A program made the translations under genes and the position numbers. Shown here in pieces: positions 36,631 to 50,134 of a DNA stretch of 64,000 nucleotides. The notes below the pieces were generated by a model. The model saw only the letters and a program-made list of their open reading frames with translations, was not told the DNA's origin and did no database searches. Position 1 is the first letter of the stretch, and each line of letters opens with the position of its first letter. Source of the DNA: Odobenus rosmarus divergens. Lineage: Eukaryota; Chordata; Mammalia; Carnivora; Odobenidae. Location of the stretch: assembly GCF_000321225.1 (NCBI RefSeq), contig NW_004450660.1, forward strand, positions 1,273,414 to 1,337,413, in the 5' to 3' direction.

Positions 36631-37110
36631 ATAAAATAACATATATAAAGTACTTATAAATAAAGTAACTTTAGATTCATAGATTTGGATTTCTTTTTAC
36701 TTACCAGCTTCCAACGTTTAAAAACCTGTCTTTTCTACCTTACACCATCAATTAACCATGGATTGTTCGTAGAGAATCTATAATATCCCTAGCTATGTGG
36801 AACCAAGAAAGCATTCGAAAGTAATATAAAGCAAAAGAGTTTATAGTGCTGTTAAAAAATGATAATATGAATATGAAGCTGTTCATGAGGATGACAGTCC
36901 TGTAGAAACAGGTGCTAAATTCTACACTTGCATAATTAGAAAACAACAGAGTGTATAATGATGAAAAATATTTACTCCTAAGAGGTGGACAATATGTGCA
37001 AAATAATTTTCCTCTAGGTACACACTGTTCTACCAGTAAACTGAAATTTCGGCCATCTCAGTGTCTCTCCTCCACATTCAGGCACTAATTCCTAAGAATT
37101 TTCCCAAGAA

Positions 37111-37315
37111 GGGGCACCTGGGTGGCTCAGTCTGTTGAGCGTCCAACTCTTGATTTCAGCTCAGGTCATGATCTCAGGGCTGTGAGATCAATGCCCCACG
37201 TCGGGCTTTGCACTCAGCACAGAGTCTGCCTGAGATTCTCTCTCTCCTCTCCCTCTGCTCATCCCCCTGCTTGTGCTAAATAAATAAACAAATAAATAAA
37301 TAAAATGTAAAAAAA
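37111..37315 (+). mobile_element. Can-SINE, older subfamily
   Basis: GGGGCACCTGGGTGGCTCAG with the CAACTCTTGATTTCAG middle; flanked by AATTTTCCCAAGAA / AATTTTCCTAAGAC. Confidence 0.92.
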
Positions 37316-37734
37316 AATTTTCCTAAGACACTGCTTTCAAAAAAATTCTCTCCCACTTTCCCCCCGTTTCCATCCTTTCTATCAGAGTTCAGTTGTTCCT
37401 GGATTGTTGTTGTTTACTGATTTATTTTCCAAACTCCTCTCCCCTCCTCCTCCTCTTTTTTTTTAACTTTATCAATAAAAATTATTAAAGGAATCAAATA
37501 GTTCCACGAGTTTTGTCATAAAAGCGGTGGTTCTCTGCCTCCCTTTCACTACTTCCCCTTCCTCAGAGGCAGCCTCATCGATGGTGTCAGGCAATGGCTG
37601 GCCCTGATCTCAGGGTTGGTGGCACGGTCAGTGTGGTGGCACCAGGGAACCATAGTCCTCAAGACACAAAAATAGTCAACAGAGATAGCCTAATGCCCAG
37701 TGAGGGAGGGTCTGTTTTTTATTTTTATTTATTT

Positions 37735-37932
37735 ACTTTTTAAAGATTTTATTTATTTATTTGAGAGAGACAGAATGAGAAAGAGAGAGAGCACATGGAG
37801 GGGGGAGGGTCAGAGGGTGAAGCAGACTCCCTGCCGAGCAGGGAGCCCGATTCGGGACTCGATCCAGAGACTCCAGGATCATGACCTGAGCCGAAGGCAG
37901 CCGCTTAACCAACTGAGCCACCCAGGCGCCCT
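37735..37932 (-). mobile_element. Can-SINE
   Basis: Reverse complement, ending GAGCCACCCAGGCGCCCTG, with the GACTCCCTGCCGAGCAGGGAG middle. Confidence 0.92.
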
Positions 37933-38529
37933 GTTTGTTTTTAAATTAAAATTTACACTCTACTCTGGTGAGGGAGTGAAACCAAGTTTATATTTTCTCA
38001 ATTCCTAAAGTTGTGTGTGGAAACTTAGGTGAAGAAGGGTATGATAAATCTCTATCTATATATGTGCATCTATCACAGTATCATTTGCATACGTTAAAAA
38101 TAAATGTACACTCCTGTATCATTATGACTCATGCTTGTCTCTGTGTGCATGTTTAGTATACACATGCTTTAAAAAATATATCCCAAAAGCCTATTATTAA
38201 GATATTTACTCAGTTTCAATTTGAGCGGTTCAACTGGAATTGTCAGAGATAGAGCACTTGTTCAAAAAGTCTCGAGAGTTTTAAAAAAACAATGCAAAGA
38301 GATGAGACCTGGTCTGAGAAACTTTGAGGGAAAAGGAAGAATTGCCAACCTCACAGATGGGCTTTGTTTGGAAACATTGCTTTAGTCAGTTTTAGCAAGA
38401 GGAGCCTTGACTTTAATCAACCCAGAGAAGAGAAGGGCAGGACACCTCCACAAAGAGGAACAGGCAGTTTTACATGGAATTATCACTAGGACTTTGTTTC
38501 AAAATCAATTATAGAAAGGATATGTGGAG

Positions 38530-40085
38530 AAAAATGAAGTAAATTTAAAAATATATGCACCAAAACGATCTTTAAAAAGAATAAAATTGAAATACACTTC
38601 CTGATTTCAAAACTTACTATAAAGCAACAATAATCAAGATATTATGGTACTGGCATATGGAACAGACATACAGATCAGTGGAATGAGCTGACAATCCAGA
38701 AATAACCCCTCATATTTATGGTAAATTGATTTTTGACACAAGTGCTAAGGCAATTAGATGGAAGAAAGAATAGTGTTTTTGACAAATGGTTCTGGGACAA
38801 CCAGCTAGCCACATGCAAAAGAATGAAGTTGGATCCATACCTCACAGCATATATACAAATTTACTCAAAATGGATCAAAGGCCAAGTGTAAGAGGTAGAA
38901 TAAAACTCTTGGAAGATAACATAGGAGGAAATCTTTGTGACCTTGTATTTCATAATCATTTTCTTAGATATGACATTGAAAGCACAAGCAGCAAAAGAAG
39001 AAATTAGACTTCATCAAAATGAGTTACTTTTTTGTTTCAGGATACTATAAAAAAATTGATGAGACAACCCTGATAAGGAAATTGCATCTAGAATATATAA
39101 AGATTTCTTACAGCACAATAATAAAAAGACCAATAACCCAATTTAGAAACTGACTAAGGATTGGAACAGACACTTCTCCAAAGAAGATATACACATGGTC
39201 AATGAGCACATGAAAAGATGCCTAACAGTAACTATGGGGCAAACGCAAATCAAAGGCGCACTGAGAGGACGCCTGGCCGGCTCAGGGCGGCGGTAGAGCC
39301 TGTGACTCTTGATCTCAGGATTGTGAGTTTGAGCCCCATGTCAGATGTAGAGATTACTTAAAAATAAAATCTTAAAAAAAAAGCACAATGAAATACCACT
39401 TTATACCCATTGATGGTTATAATAAAAAAGACAGAAAATAACAAATGTTGATGAGATTGTGGAAAAATTGCTGTGGGAATGTAAAATGGTGCAGCTACTT
39501 TGAAAAAGTTTGGCAGGTCCTCAAAATGCTAAACGTGGAATTACCATCTAACCCTGCAGTTCTGCTCCTAGGTATATATCCAAGAGAATTGAAAACATAG
39601 TCTATACAAAACTTGTACATGAGCGTTCATAGTGGCGTTATTCATAATAGCCCAAATGTTCATCAACTGATGAATAGATAAAACAAAATATGTCCGTATG
39701 ATGAAATATTAGCCAGCCATAAAAAGAGTACTGACTCATGCTACAACATGGATAAACTTTGAAAACATTATGCTTAGTGAAAGAAGTCAGACCAAAAGGC
39801 CACACATTTTATGATTCCACTTATATGAGATGTCTAGAAGAGGCAAGTCTATAGAGAAAGAAAGCTGACTAATTAGTGGTTGCCAGGGGCTGGGCAGAGG
39901 TGGGATGAGGAGTAACTCCTTAATGGGTGTGCCATTTCTTTTGGGGACAATAAAAATATTGTAAAATTGACTAGTGATGGTTGCACAATTCTGTGAGTAT
40001 ACTAAAAACCATTTATTTGTACACTTTAAATGGGTGAATTGTATGGTATGTGAAGTTTGTCTTGATAAAGCTGTTAAAAAATACA
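38530..40085 (+). mobile_element. Old LINE-1 3' half (L1M-type), interrupted by a SINE
   Basis: Decayed ORF2 sense sequence: GGTACTGGCATATGGAACAGAC, GGACAACCAGCTAGCCACATG, ATGGATAAACTTTGAAAACAT and other standard ORF2-end words, then an L1M-type 3'UTR ending near GTCTTGATAAAGCTGTTAAAAAA. Stops and frameshifts are frequent. A short SINE is inserted at 39263-39383. Confidence 0.88.
39263..39383 (+). mobile_element. Short tRNA-derived SINE nested in the old LINE-1
   Basis: Diverged head (ACGCCTGGCCGGCTCAG), then GACTCTTGATCTCAGG...GTTTGAGCCCCATGT and AAAATAAAATCTTAAAAAAA, without the CT-rich middle. It interrupts the L1 word CAAATC..CACAATGA..ATACCACT, whose pieces flank it as a degenerate target duplication. 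Confidence 0.8.
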
Positions 40086-40699
40086 TGCAGACAAAACAAT
40101 ATCCATTTTGTAAGAACACACGCAAATGTAGCCATACATGTTCAACAGATCAAATATGTCAGAATGGCTAGCTGTGAGGGAAGAGGGAAAAGGCAGTGAA
40201 ACATGGGGATAAAAGGGAATAAGTAAATAAACTAAAACAAAATAAGCAAGGGGCATTGTGTGGTCCATGATAGTGTGCATGAACTAAGGTGTATGATTAA
40301 ATCAGCCATCTATCTACACCTATGTTTAAAAAAGAGAAAAGAGAATTTAAAAAACTGAGTTTAATGGCACCATATTTTCAACAATTCAAGTGGTAGATGT
40401 TTTTGGTCTTCCTAAGATTACCCACTGGTCCTACCTTTAATCTGCAAATAGTTTTGACTCGAGGGTTTGGTTTTAATATGGGAGCAAGGGAACCCTCTTG
40501 CCTAACTGGTCTATGATTTGCCTGTCCTTCAGTATTTCTTGGTTAAATAATGAAATTTTCATGTACAAAATTTTCATGTTGTGTAATGATTTCTTCCATT
40601 TATGAAAGCATTACTTTTATTTAGAGTGTATGTCACTGACTGGACCACTGGTCATAAACTGCTGTCTGTTTTTGTGTTGTTTTCATATATTGAATTTAT

Positions 40700-40877
40700 T
40701 TATTTTTTTAAAGATTTCATTTATTTATTTGAGGAGAGTGAGCATGAAGGAGAGGGAGAGGAAGAAGCAGACTCTTTGCTGAGCAGAAAGTCTGATGTGG
40801 GGCTCAATCCCAGGACCCTGAGATCATGACCTAAGCTGAGGGCAGATGCTTAAACGACTAAGCCACCCAGGCGCCCC
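40700..40877 (-). mobile_element. Can-SINE
   Basis: Complete reverse-complement copy; target duplication TTGAATTTAT at 40690-40699 and 40878-40887. Confidence 0.93.
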
Positions 40878-40887
40878 TTGAATTTAT

Positions 40888-42009
40888 GTTTTAATGTACT
40901 TAAATCTTTTCTTTCTGACCAAATTATAAATCTCTTAGGGCAAAACTTATACTTTATGCTCTTTTATGTTTCACACATGATTCTTTTCAGGTAAGAGGGA
41001 CTCAATAACACTGATTAACTGACAGATTGATAGTGTTCCTGGATTTACCAAATCACAGTTTCAAAAAGAGAAAAGAAAAAAAAGACTTAAAAAAATGTTT
41101 CAAGTGGTATTTTACTCTACTATTGTGTATGATTCCTTTGGTGAGTTTCTTTCTAAAAATCAGTATATAGACCTGTTTAGATTTATGTGATTTTTAACAT
41201 AAATGCTTTTTAATGTCTTTACATAACTGGAAAACAAGTGACTTGTCATAATTTGCAATTAACAAATGAACATTCATCCATCACCTAGTTGGTTATTGTA
41301 TAGAAAATCAGAGAGAGTCCCTGCCCTTACTGAGTTTGCTAAATAAGTTTATAAAAATATAAAGCCCTTTAGCAAGATTGCATGGGTTTAAGATTAACTG
41401 TGTTAAAACTGTACATACTTCTTGCAAACTTATTTTGAAACCTGAGTGTGCATATTCCCAAATGACCTTTATTTCCAGAGATCTGTAGCGCTGACTGGGA
41501 AAGACATTTCAGCTGTCTCATATTAGTGATCGCACCATAGCAAACACAACAAAAGCTGTCCCAAAGCTGAGCAGTATGGCCTTCTCAACAAGGGTTCATG
41601 TAGCATATTCAGAAGGTTGTAAATCCAAATTCCACTGATGTCTTATATCTAGTTTTGTGGAAGAGGAGGGGAAATGAAAATTTCTATCTTAGGCTTCAGC
41701 CACGTGGTACTAATCATTTACATATGTGAGTGTTTGCTGTTTCACACTAGAACCTGAGTCCTGAAGCCAGTGAGAAAGCTTACAACCTCTAATAGCTTTT
41801 CCTATTTGCTTAGAAGTTTTGAAGTAATGAGTTCCCTTAAAGGGCCCTTCAGTTTATTGATAACTGAGACAGTGTGGGATTAACCAACAGGTTATGACAT
41901 GTTCAGGGCACCAGTAATGCAAGGGCACCCTCTCCCTAAAAATAACCACCAAGTTAACTTTGACATTTTCCCAGAATTTCACATTTAAAAATGTAGAAAA
42001 GAACTCTTA
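40888..42009. other. Intergenic, nothing recognised
   Basis: AT-rich unique-looking sequence; no frame above 60 codons of interest. Confidence 0.55.
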
Positions 42010-42165
42010 AAATTTTTTTAAATTTATTTTTTATCTATTTAAATTTTTTTTATTGAAGTGTAGTTGACGCACACTGTTAACATTAGTTTCAGATGTACAA
42101 CACAGTGATTTGACCAGTTTATACATTATGCTATGCTCATCAGAAAGGAATTCGTTATTTTGGCA
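42010..42165 (-). mobile_element. Old LINE-1 3'UTR fragment
   Basis: TTTATTGAAGTGTAGTTGAC...TTAGTTTCAGATGTACAACACAGTGATTTGACC...TATACATTATGCTATGCTCA is the antisense of a common L1MA-type 3'UTR, ending in its A-tail on the left. Confidence 0.75.
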
Positions 42166-42778
42166 TGCATGGGAGTTTTCTGTCATAATAAAATTTTGAA
42201 TTATCAATGGAGTGGGGCGGGAGGACTCCATTCTCTTTTCAATCTCCAAAGGGCACTGGCTGCAAGAAGCCATATACTGTATGTACAAAGTCAAGTGAAA
42301 ATTCTCTAGCACCCCAAACGAAAAGTGGATAATCTAATTTTTGCAGGTGAAAGTAAGATAACGTTTTAGAAGCTGGGCATACGGAAGCTTTGTCCGACCG
42401 GGAAAAAACCACTGAAATGAAGTCCTAGATGTGCCTGAAAGTTTGTTATCCTGCTTCAAATAGCTGAGTATCTAAGTAAGTCACTCAAGTTCTCTAAAAA
42501 AATCCCTGAAGCACTGGACAGCCATTTCTAGCTTCATTTAAATAGTACACTCTAGATGGATCCATGATATAGTCCTCTTTTCTTCCTTATAGCCTTCAAT
42601 TTTATTTTTACACCAGATAAAGATACAGAAGATTCTCTTTGCCACTCACCCTGCTCCAAAACCAACTAAAAGTGTTTTATTTGTACATTTAAAATTTTTT
42701 CTTCATAATTTTATAGATATCTGATATTGCAGTGACAATTGAGAAAAGTAATTTGTTCTTTTCAATCGTTAGTTTTTA

Positions 42779-43149
42779 TTTTTTATTTTATTATGTTACA
42801 TTAATCACCATACATTACATCATTAGTTTTTGATGTAGTGTTCCATGATTCATTGTTTGCCTGTAACACCCAGTGCTCCAAGCAGAACGTGCCCTCTTTA
42901 ATACCCGTCACCAGGCTAACGCATCCCCCCACCCCCCTCTCCTCTAGAACCCTCAGTTTGTTTCTCAGAGTCCATAGTCTCTCATGGTTCGTCTCCCCCT
43001 CCAATTTCTCCCCTTCATTCTTCCCTTCCTACTATCTTCTTCTTCTTTTTTTTTTTTAACATATAATGTATTGTTTGTTTCAGAGGTACAGGTCTGTGAT
43101 TCAACAGTCTTACACAATTCACGGTGCTCACCATAGCACATTATTATTA
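42779..43149 (-). mobile_element. 5'-truncated young LINE-1 3' end, minus strand
   Basis: Reverse complement of the same L1 3'UTR family as the 30.2-kb copy, sharing the ACCCAGTGCTCCAAGCAGAA and GTCTCTCATGGTTCGTCTCC blocks. TTAGTTTTTA flanks it at 42769-42778 and 43150-43159. Confidence 0.88.
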
Positions 43150-43838
43150 TTAGTTTTTAAAGAATACTCTTCTCATATATGCTTTATATGCTTGTAAATT
43201 TAGCTGATGACTTTCCTTGGAACAAAATTTTAGGGACACAAATAAATGAAGCTTATAATATTTTATATGTTATAATTTTATGTTAAACCATATAAAATTA
43301 CAAAATTGGTGGCAATGGTAGGGCTAGATTCTGTGTAATATGTGCTAATATTTTGCTGCTCTTGCTTCACATATTTTTTTGAAGTAATAAAACATAACAA
43401 ACATAAAGTCCTGCTTTTCCCATTCCTTTCCCTGAGCCCCAAAGGTAATCATCATCCTAAAGTTGGTCTATATTTTTATGCTTTTACTGCATTTGTTTGT
43501 ATTCGTAAACAAAATATGATATTGTTTCATGGTTTGTAAAAATTTCCATAAATGTACTTTGAACTGTTTTGACATTTGCTCTTTTTGAGATTTACTTATG
43601 TTGATGCATGTGGAACTATTTCATATGTGGTAAGACTCTATTGTGCTCCATTGTGTAAACATACTTTCATTTTTTAACCTATTGGCCTATCAATGAACAT
43701 TTAGATAACTTCCATTTTTTCCCCTAAGATAAGGGATGCTAACCGGAATATCCTCATATAGATTTCCATTGAAGATATGAATGAGGGACTCTAGATCAAT
43801 TCTTAGAAGTAAAATTGCCAGTTTGTAGGATTTGTGCA

Positions 43839-44030
43839 TTTTTTTAAAAGATTTTATTTATTTATTTGAGAGAGGGAGAGAGAACGAGCAATGGGGAGGA
43901 ACAGAGGGAGAGAGAGAGAAACAGACTCCCCACTGAGCAGGAAGCCGGATGTGGGGCTTGATTCCAGGCCCTGGGGATCATTACCGAGCTGAAGGCAGCC
44001 GTTTAACTGATTCAGCCACCCAGGCGCCCC
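43839..44030 (-). mobile_element. Can-SINE inside an old antisense LINE-1
   Basis: AAAGATTTTATTTATTTATTTG ... AGCCACCCAGGCGCCCC, interrupting L1 sequence on both sides. Confidence 0.92.
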
Positions 44031-44158
44031 ATAAACACCTAATTTTAATGTGGTCAAAAATTTTTTGAAGTTTTAAAAGTTTTATTTTTCATACTTATAT
44101 CTTTAATCAGCATTGATTTAAATATGTGATATTGTGAGGTGAGGCCTGATTTATTGTT

Positions 44159-44353
44159 TTTTTTTTAAAGATTTTATTTATTTGAGAGAGAGAGAATGAG
44201 AGAGAGAGAGAGAGAGCACGAGAGGGGAGAAGGTCAGAGGGAGAAGCAGACTCCCTGCCGAGCAGGGAGCCCGATGTGGGACTCAATCCAGGGACTCCAG
44301 GATCATGACCTGAGCCGAAGGCAGTCGCTTAACCAACTGAGCCACCCAGGTGC
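44159..44353 (-). mobile_element. Can-SINE inside an old antisense LINE-1
   Basis: Complete reverse-complement copy with an extended (GA)n tract at 44185-44215. Target duplication CCTGATTTATTGTT on both sides. Confidence 0.93.
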
Positions 44354-44790
44354 CCTGATTTATTGTTCCTCATTTATTGAGGCCTAATTTACTGTTCCAT
44401 ATGGAGAGCTAATTGGGATACTACACCTTTTCTTCCACAGATTTGTGAAGCTTTCTCTGTTATACATAAAGTTCTCATAGACACTGGATTTACTAATCTA
44501 CTCCATTAATCTATTTATCTGCCACACTGATTTATCTCAAGTTTAATGTCTAAGAGGATCATCTTTTTCTCTTTTTTCTTCTTCTTCAAAAACTTAGATA
44601 TTCTTGCTCTTTATTCTTGTTTCTCCTCTTCTATATGTATTTTAGGATCCGTTGTGAGTTCAGTGAAAATATGTATGGGGATTTTGACTGGAGTGTGCAT
44701 TGAATTTATAGGTTAGTTTGGGGGAGAATTGACCTCTTTATTTTTGGGGGACTTTATATCCATGAGATGATGTATCCTTTTATTTACTTA

Positions 44791-46744
44791 GTGTTCCTCG
44801 CTCCCCTCATATTCAAAAGGAAGACTAATAACAGTACTTAGAGTTTTGGAGGGGGATTGAGAGTGTTAATTCACAAAGTGTAACTTAGAATAATGTGCAG
44901 CACATGGTAAGTATTCAATATTATTATGTGGTGCTGGGATTTTAGGAGATTATTAATTCTTTTTCTCTCCCAAATTTCTCTATTGGAGATACATAAATGG
45001 TGATTAAAATATCACCTTTATTATTGGTAAAAGTGGTTAGGGAATGTTGCTTTAGATTGGTGAAGACGTTTTAAAAATGCTATTCGGTGGTGTTGGGGCT
45101 TCTTGGCTGGTCCCCTAAGCCACAGTTACGTAGGACTCTACTCACTCTCTGCTCATTAAAACGAATAATATCTTTGACAGATGCTATCTTTGCTAAGTAG
45201 TTTAATAGTGATCCAATTCAGCAAAGATTTAGTAACACTATTGTGGACTTTGTCCTGAAGAGGGAAAATTAAAGACAAGCTAGGCATAGCTCTCAGGGTG
45301 AAATGACAAGTTTGATAGGTAGTGTTAGAGAACAGTGGCAATTGTATCTGATTGCTGCAAGAAGCACCAAAGAACAACACTAATCAGCCTAAATAAAAAA
45401 TATATATATATAATATAATTATATATAATATGTATAAATAGTTAATATGTATAATTACATTACATATGTAGTTATAACAAAGAAAGTCCAGAATTCAACT
45501 TCTATAAAATCATCTTGTATTTGAAAGCATATAAAGCAATATATAGCAAGAATGTATAACATATAAAGAATATAAAGCAATGAAAAAAAGACAAAATTGT
45601 ATAGGATGTAGATGGAACCCATTACATTACATTACGTACATCATTAGATTTGTTAAAGCAATTCCACAGTCATTGTTTTGTCAGAGGTTTTTGTACCTTA
45701 AGCTATACACGGAAGTAACTGGGGTGGAAAAACCACACATTTATTAGAGTGTGTGTTTGGGTCCGAGTGCCTTTAAGTTTTTCCACCTTCTAATATAGGA
45801 AGGAAAATTTCAAAATTGGGCTAACATCCTGGTGCTGGTTTGTGTCACTCAAAATGAAGAAAAAGAAGTATATGAAATGTCATGGTTTGGGAATATCAGT
45901 CTTGCAGTCTGGGTAACTTGTGTTGTAATGAATCATATTGCCAACGGATGTGTAACCACATATGTTTGATTAAGACTGGACTGAGACCTGGATAACTGGA
46001 TTCCACATCATAGAAGGCAAGTCCATCATCATTTATTCACCCGTTTTTTGTGTTTTTTTTTTTCCTGCAGGTATCCAGGCTAAGGTTGTAATGATACAGG
46101 TTTCCTGTTGACTCTAGAGCATGAGGGCAGATACTTTCTGTTTTGTTTTGAGAAAATATGAGTAAGGCTCCCAAGAGACATTATTTCTATAAACAACATT
46201 CCTATCTTTCTATTTTCACCTTTTTGGTTTCTTTAACAGCAAAGGATTGGAAGGCCCATGGGTAGGCCCAGTATTCCTACCTGAAAGGACTTGGATAACA
46301 TCAAGTTACTTTTTCTATGTTTTGGTTTGGCAGTGGAACAATATCCCATTAAGAAGAAAGTCTGAGAATATCTTTGTTGACAGGATACCCTTCTATCCCT
46401 ATCTTAAGGACACAGACATTTCAGTGGATATAGAGTAATTTTGGGTAAATTCATCGATCTGCCCATTTTTAAAATCTTTTTTTCTTTCATCTAGCCATTT
46501 ATTCAACAGACACTTTCCAGATACCCGGCACTGTGTTCAAAGCTGTGATTCAAATATAAAAGTACTTTAGTCCTTGAGCTCAAGGAGTTTTCATTCTAGC
46601 GGGAGAGACAAACATTCCAAAGCAACAGTTATAATATGGTAAGATACATGCCTTTATAAGGTATTATGGAAACTAATGCATAGGAGCCCCTTCACTTACA
46701 GGTTAGTACGATAATAATGTGCCAGGCATTCAGAGTTTCAGATT
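44791..46744. other. Intergenic; old repeat scraps only
   Basis: AT tract at 45.4 kb, and CCATTTATTCAACAGACACTTTCC..GGCACTGTGTTC at 46.49-46.62 kb, which looks like the start of the same unassigned repeat as 13.0 kb. No gene. Confidence 0.5.
45398..45432. repeat. AT-rich simple repeat
   Basis: AT dinucleotides with TAAT interruptions, potential cruciform. Confidence 0.9.
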
Positions 46745-46965
46745 AGCTAATGTTTAGCTCTAGATTGCCTGGATTTAAATCCTGTCCCTTCTCCTTTGTA
46801 ATTGGGTGGCCATAGACAAGTTAGGTGACTAGTGTGTGCCTTGATTTCATCATTTATGAAGTGGAGATGATAATTATACTTCTTGCATAAGGCTGATACC
46901 AAGATAAAACAAATTAATATATGTAAAGCACTAGAATTAGTAATATTTAGCAGTATTTACATATA
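46745..46965 (+). repeat. MIR
   Basis: TTGCCTGGATTTAAATCCTGTCCC, GGTGGCCATAGACAAGTTAGG, CATTTATGAAGTGGAGATGATAAT in MIR order. Confidence 0.85.
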
Positions 46966-47097
46966 CTATATAAATGTTAATTATAATTATCACCCCTTAT
47001 TTTCAAAATAGACTTAACATTCCATTAGAGCAGTAGTCTCCAAAGATAATCCATTGGGAGCAGGAAGAAAATACTAGAAATTCTTTCTTATTTCTTT

Positions 47098-47301
47098 TTT
47101 GATTATTTATTTATTTATTTATTTGACAGAGAGAGAGAGAGAGAGGGAGAGACCCAGAGAGCAAAAGCAGAGTGCATGGCAGAGGGAGAGGGAGAAGCAG
47201 GCTCCCAACCGAGCAGGGAGCCCGATGTGGGGCTCAATTCCAGGACCGTGGGATCATGAGCTGAGCTGAAGCCTCAACTATCTGAGCCATCTCGGTGCCC
47301 C
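47098..47301 (-). mobile_element. Can-SINE
   Basis: TTATTTATTTATTTGACAGAG ... GAGCCATCTCGGTGCCCC; flanks CTTTCTTATTT / CTTTCCTATTT. Confidence 0.91.
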
Positions 47302-48599
47302 AACTTTCCTATTTATTTTTATTTTCCTTTTTCAATTTCAATTTTTGTGTGTCTTATAATATGTATATTAGTAGAGGAGTATACATATATATAGTTTATT
47401 AATCCATGAATAAATATGTATATAGATATTACGGTAAATGTTAATTTCTTTTAACTGGTACTCAGAAGCTTAGAGATGATCACATTACTGAAGTATATGA
47501 CACTTCTGTCCACAGAAGGGACGTGGAATTTATAATTTACAAAGCATCTTTACATATATCACCTCAAGTGCCAAGAATATACTGAGCATATTAGTAACTA
47601 TGTGGTTTTCATCAGCTTCTGATTCTTGCCACATCCAAGTGGACAAAAGTGAATGGTGCAGATACAGGCATACCAGAGTAAATGACTTCAGGTCAGTCCT
47701 TATACCCTTGATGAGCCATTTGCTAGGCTTTGCAGGGTCTCAGAGAAGTTGTCTCGTATTTTGCTAGCCTATGTGCTCATCACGCATACTCAGCTATTGC
47801 ATGGAAATACGCAAGAAATAAAATCCATTGGAGTATAACTTGCACATATCATTGGTTAACATTTTCTCCAGTGTGAGGGTTAATGAATGATCTTTTTTTG
47901 GTGTTTACTTTCTTGAGACTTTAAAAGTTCTATGAGGCAAGTATACAAAAACATTTACTATGTAAAGCAATCTGGTCTTCCTGTCTACATGACTCATTTT
48001 CAGATTTTTTTTGTGTAAAAGAAACTGAAGACGCCACCAGAACAACAGCTGCTTAGCTATAAATTACAAAAACAAGCTTCTCTTGCAAAATTATTTTGGA
48101 GGGCTTTATTTAAAGCAATTTACAAATTCATGAAGGATTTCACTTAATACATTCACACTTGATACAGCTTTTGAAGGCATTTAGGGAAGGTCTGGGGATT
48201 ACATAGGAGCACCCCCTTTTCCGAAATTCACTGATAATTTGAAGGTTAATTTATGTAAACCAAAAGGAAAGCCATGTTTGCTAGAAATTCCATAAGCTCA
48301 CTACTTATTTAATTGGGGTTCCATAAGACCCTGTTCATTAAAAAGGAAAGCTTCTCGAGTCAAAAGAGAGAGAGTTATCATCAACTTCTCACTTACTAGA
48401 AAGATAATACAGAGGAGATGGTGGTAATTAGTGGGAAACTTTGGGGCATATAAATTACTAGCTATGGAAATTCTGTTCTCAGTTAAAACAAAACAAAAAC
48501 CTATTCCCTTTACCAAAGGTCATTTTCCTAACTTTTTTCCTTTGGTTTTGTTTTGTATTTCTTGATTTTTAAGAAAAAATCCAAAGCATTTGTCTTAAC

Positions 48600-48770
48600 C
48601 TAGAGTCTACTCTGCATTTGATGCAGACTCATGCCTGCCTTGGGCAAGTCATTACCTCCTCCTTCCTCAGTTTCTCCATCTGCAAAACAAGGATAATAAC
48701 TCCTACTTCACAAGCTTGCTGTGTGAGTTCATTAGCTAATGTTGGTGAAGCATTTCTAAAGATGGAATGT
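48600..48770 (+). repeat. MIR
   Basis: CTTGGGCAAGTCATTACCTCC, CTCAGTTTCTCCATCTGCAAAACAAGGATAATAAC. Confidence 0.8.
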
Positions 48771-49440
48771 ACTGCTTATCATTACTTTTGATATACTTAT
48801 TTATATAATTTGGGATATACACTCTGAATTTTTTAACGAGAGTAAATAAGCCTCAAGTTTCTCTTCTTTTGATTGTATATGTGTGTCCATGTGATTTTGG
48901 TCTTTTAAGAAAAACAAATATTGTGACCTGGTTAATTTGTTAATGAAGTATGACTTACCTTGAATGTTTGACAGACTATTCCTATGATATTCATAATAAT
49001 CTGTAAGTGTTGGGAAGCACAAAGAGCACAGTACTGTCTTCTTATGTCTTTGCCGTTTTTTAATTTTTGAAGATCCAAATGTTTCCTCTTTTGAACAAAA
49101 CAAAAGAATGTCGGGAGTATGAATTTCAAATACTATTTTCTTTATGTGGGTACTTCCTTGGATAATTTCCAGACTTAGTAAATTTCATCCTTTTTACCTA
49201 ATAGGTTTCTTTTTTAAGAATTCGAGAGCTGCAAAACACACCAGGCATAGCCTATTATCAATGAATTGATACACGCTTAGTGAACATCCTTTCTACTAGT
49301 CCTGGTATAGGTAATGTAGATTAGTTGATCTCTAAGTGTAGTCTCAAGACCAACATCACCTGGAAACATGTTAGATAGGTAAATTTTGGACCTCACCAAA
49401 GACCTCTGGGGAGGGAGTTTAGCAATCTGTGTTCTTTAAG

Positions 49441-49637
49441 AAAAAAAAATTTTTTTAAAGATTTTATTTGTCAGAGAGAGAGAGAGCACACACACACAAG
49501 TAGGGAGAGCAGCAGGCAGAGGAAGAAGCAGGCTCCTGCTCAGCAAGGAGCCTGACGCAGGACTTGAACCCAGGACCCTGGGATCATGACCTGAGCTGAA
49601 GGCAGGCACGTAACTGACTGAACCACCCAGGCATCCC
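49441..49637 (-). mobile_element. Can-SINE
   Basis: Reverse-complement copy ending ACCACCCAGGCATCCC; flanks GCAATCTGTGTT / ACAATCTATGTT. Confidence 0.91.
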
Positions 49638-50134
49638 AACAATCTATGTTTTAACAAATCTTCTTGGTGATTCTGATGTTTGCTGAAGTCCAAGAAGCAC
49701 TGCTCTGGAGGATACAAAGTTGGTTAGATTGTTTATAACTTATAAACTGTCCACATCTGTGTTTGTTGCCAGCATTTGGACTGATACAGTCTGTCAGTGC
49801 ACACCTCCAAATAAGTGCATCTATTTACTATTATATACTTGCACTTTTGGGTTTAGTTTAAGAAACACTCTGTATTATTACTTCTTGCACCTCTACTCTA
49901 TAAGCAGGAGTAGGTGTTGCTGTCGCCCTGGGAATATAAGATTCTCTTACCTGAATTCAATTCTTCTAGGATTCATGATCAGTCCTACACTGTAGGGTTT
50001 AGACAAGGGCCCACATCTGTGCAGAAGGATATTTAAAGGCTGTGATAAAGTCTGCGCTGCGTTGGAGAGTAAGCCTGATTGGAGTGGTGGCAGTAGGAGG
50101 GGGTAGCCCTTGGTTTGTTTTTGTGATTCTGGCT

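Larger units (their letters stand above)
43340..44790 (-). mobile_element. Old LINE-1 remnant, antisense, split by two SINEs
   Basis: Antisense L1 words appear in the expected order on the plus strand: ...CCTATTGGCCTATCAATGAACATTTAG..., TTCTTAGAAGTAAAATTGCC, later GGGGATTTTGACTGGAGTGTGCATTGAATTTATAGG. Two Can-SINEs at 43839-44030 and 44159-44353 interrupt it. The left limit is uncertain. Confidence 0.65.
46966..49440. other. Intergenic; no gene outside the SINE and MIR listed
   Basis: The minus frame at 48801-49103 (100 residues) is Lys/Ser-rich with no domain and lies in AT-rich sequence. Confidence 0.5.
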
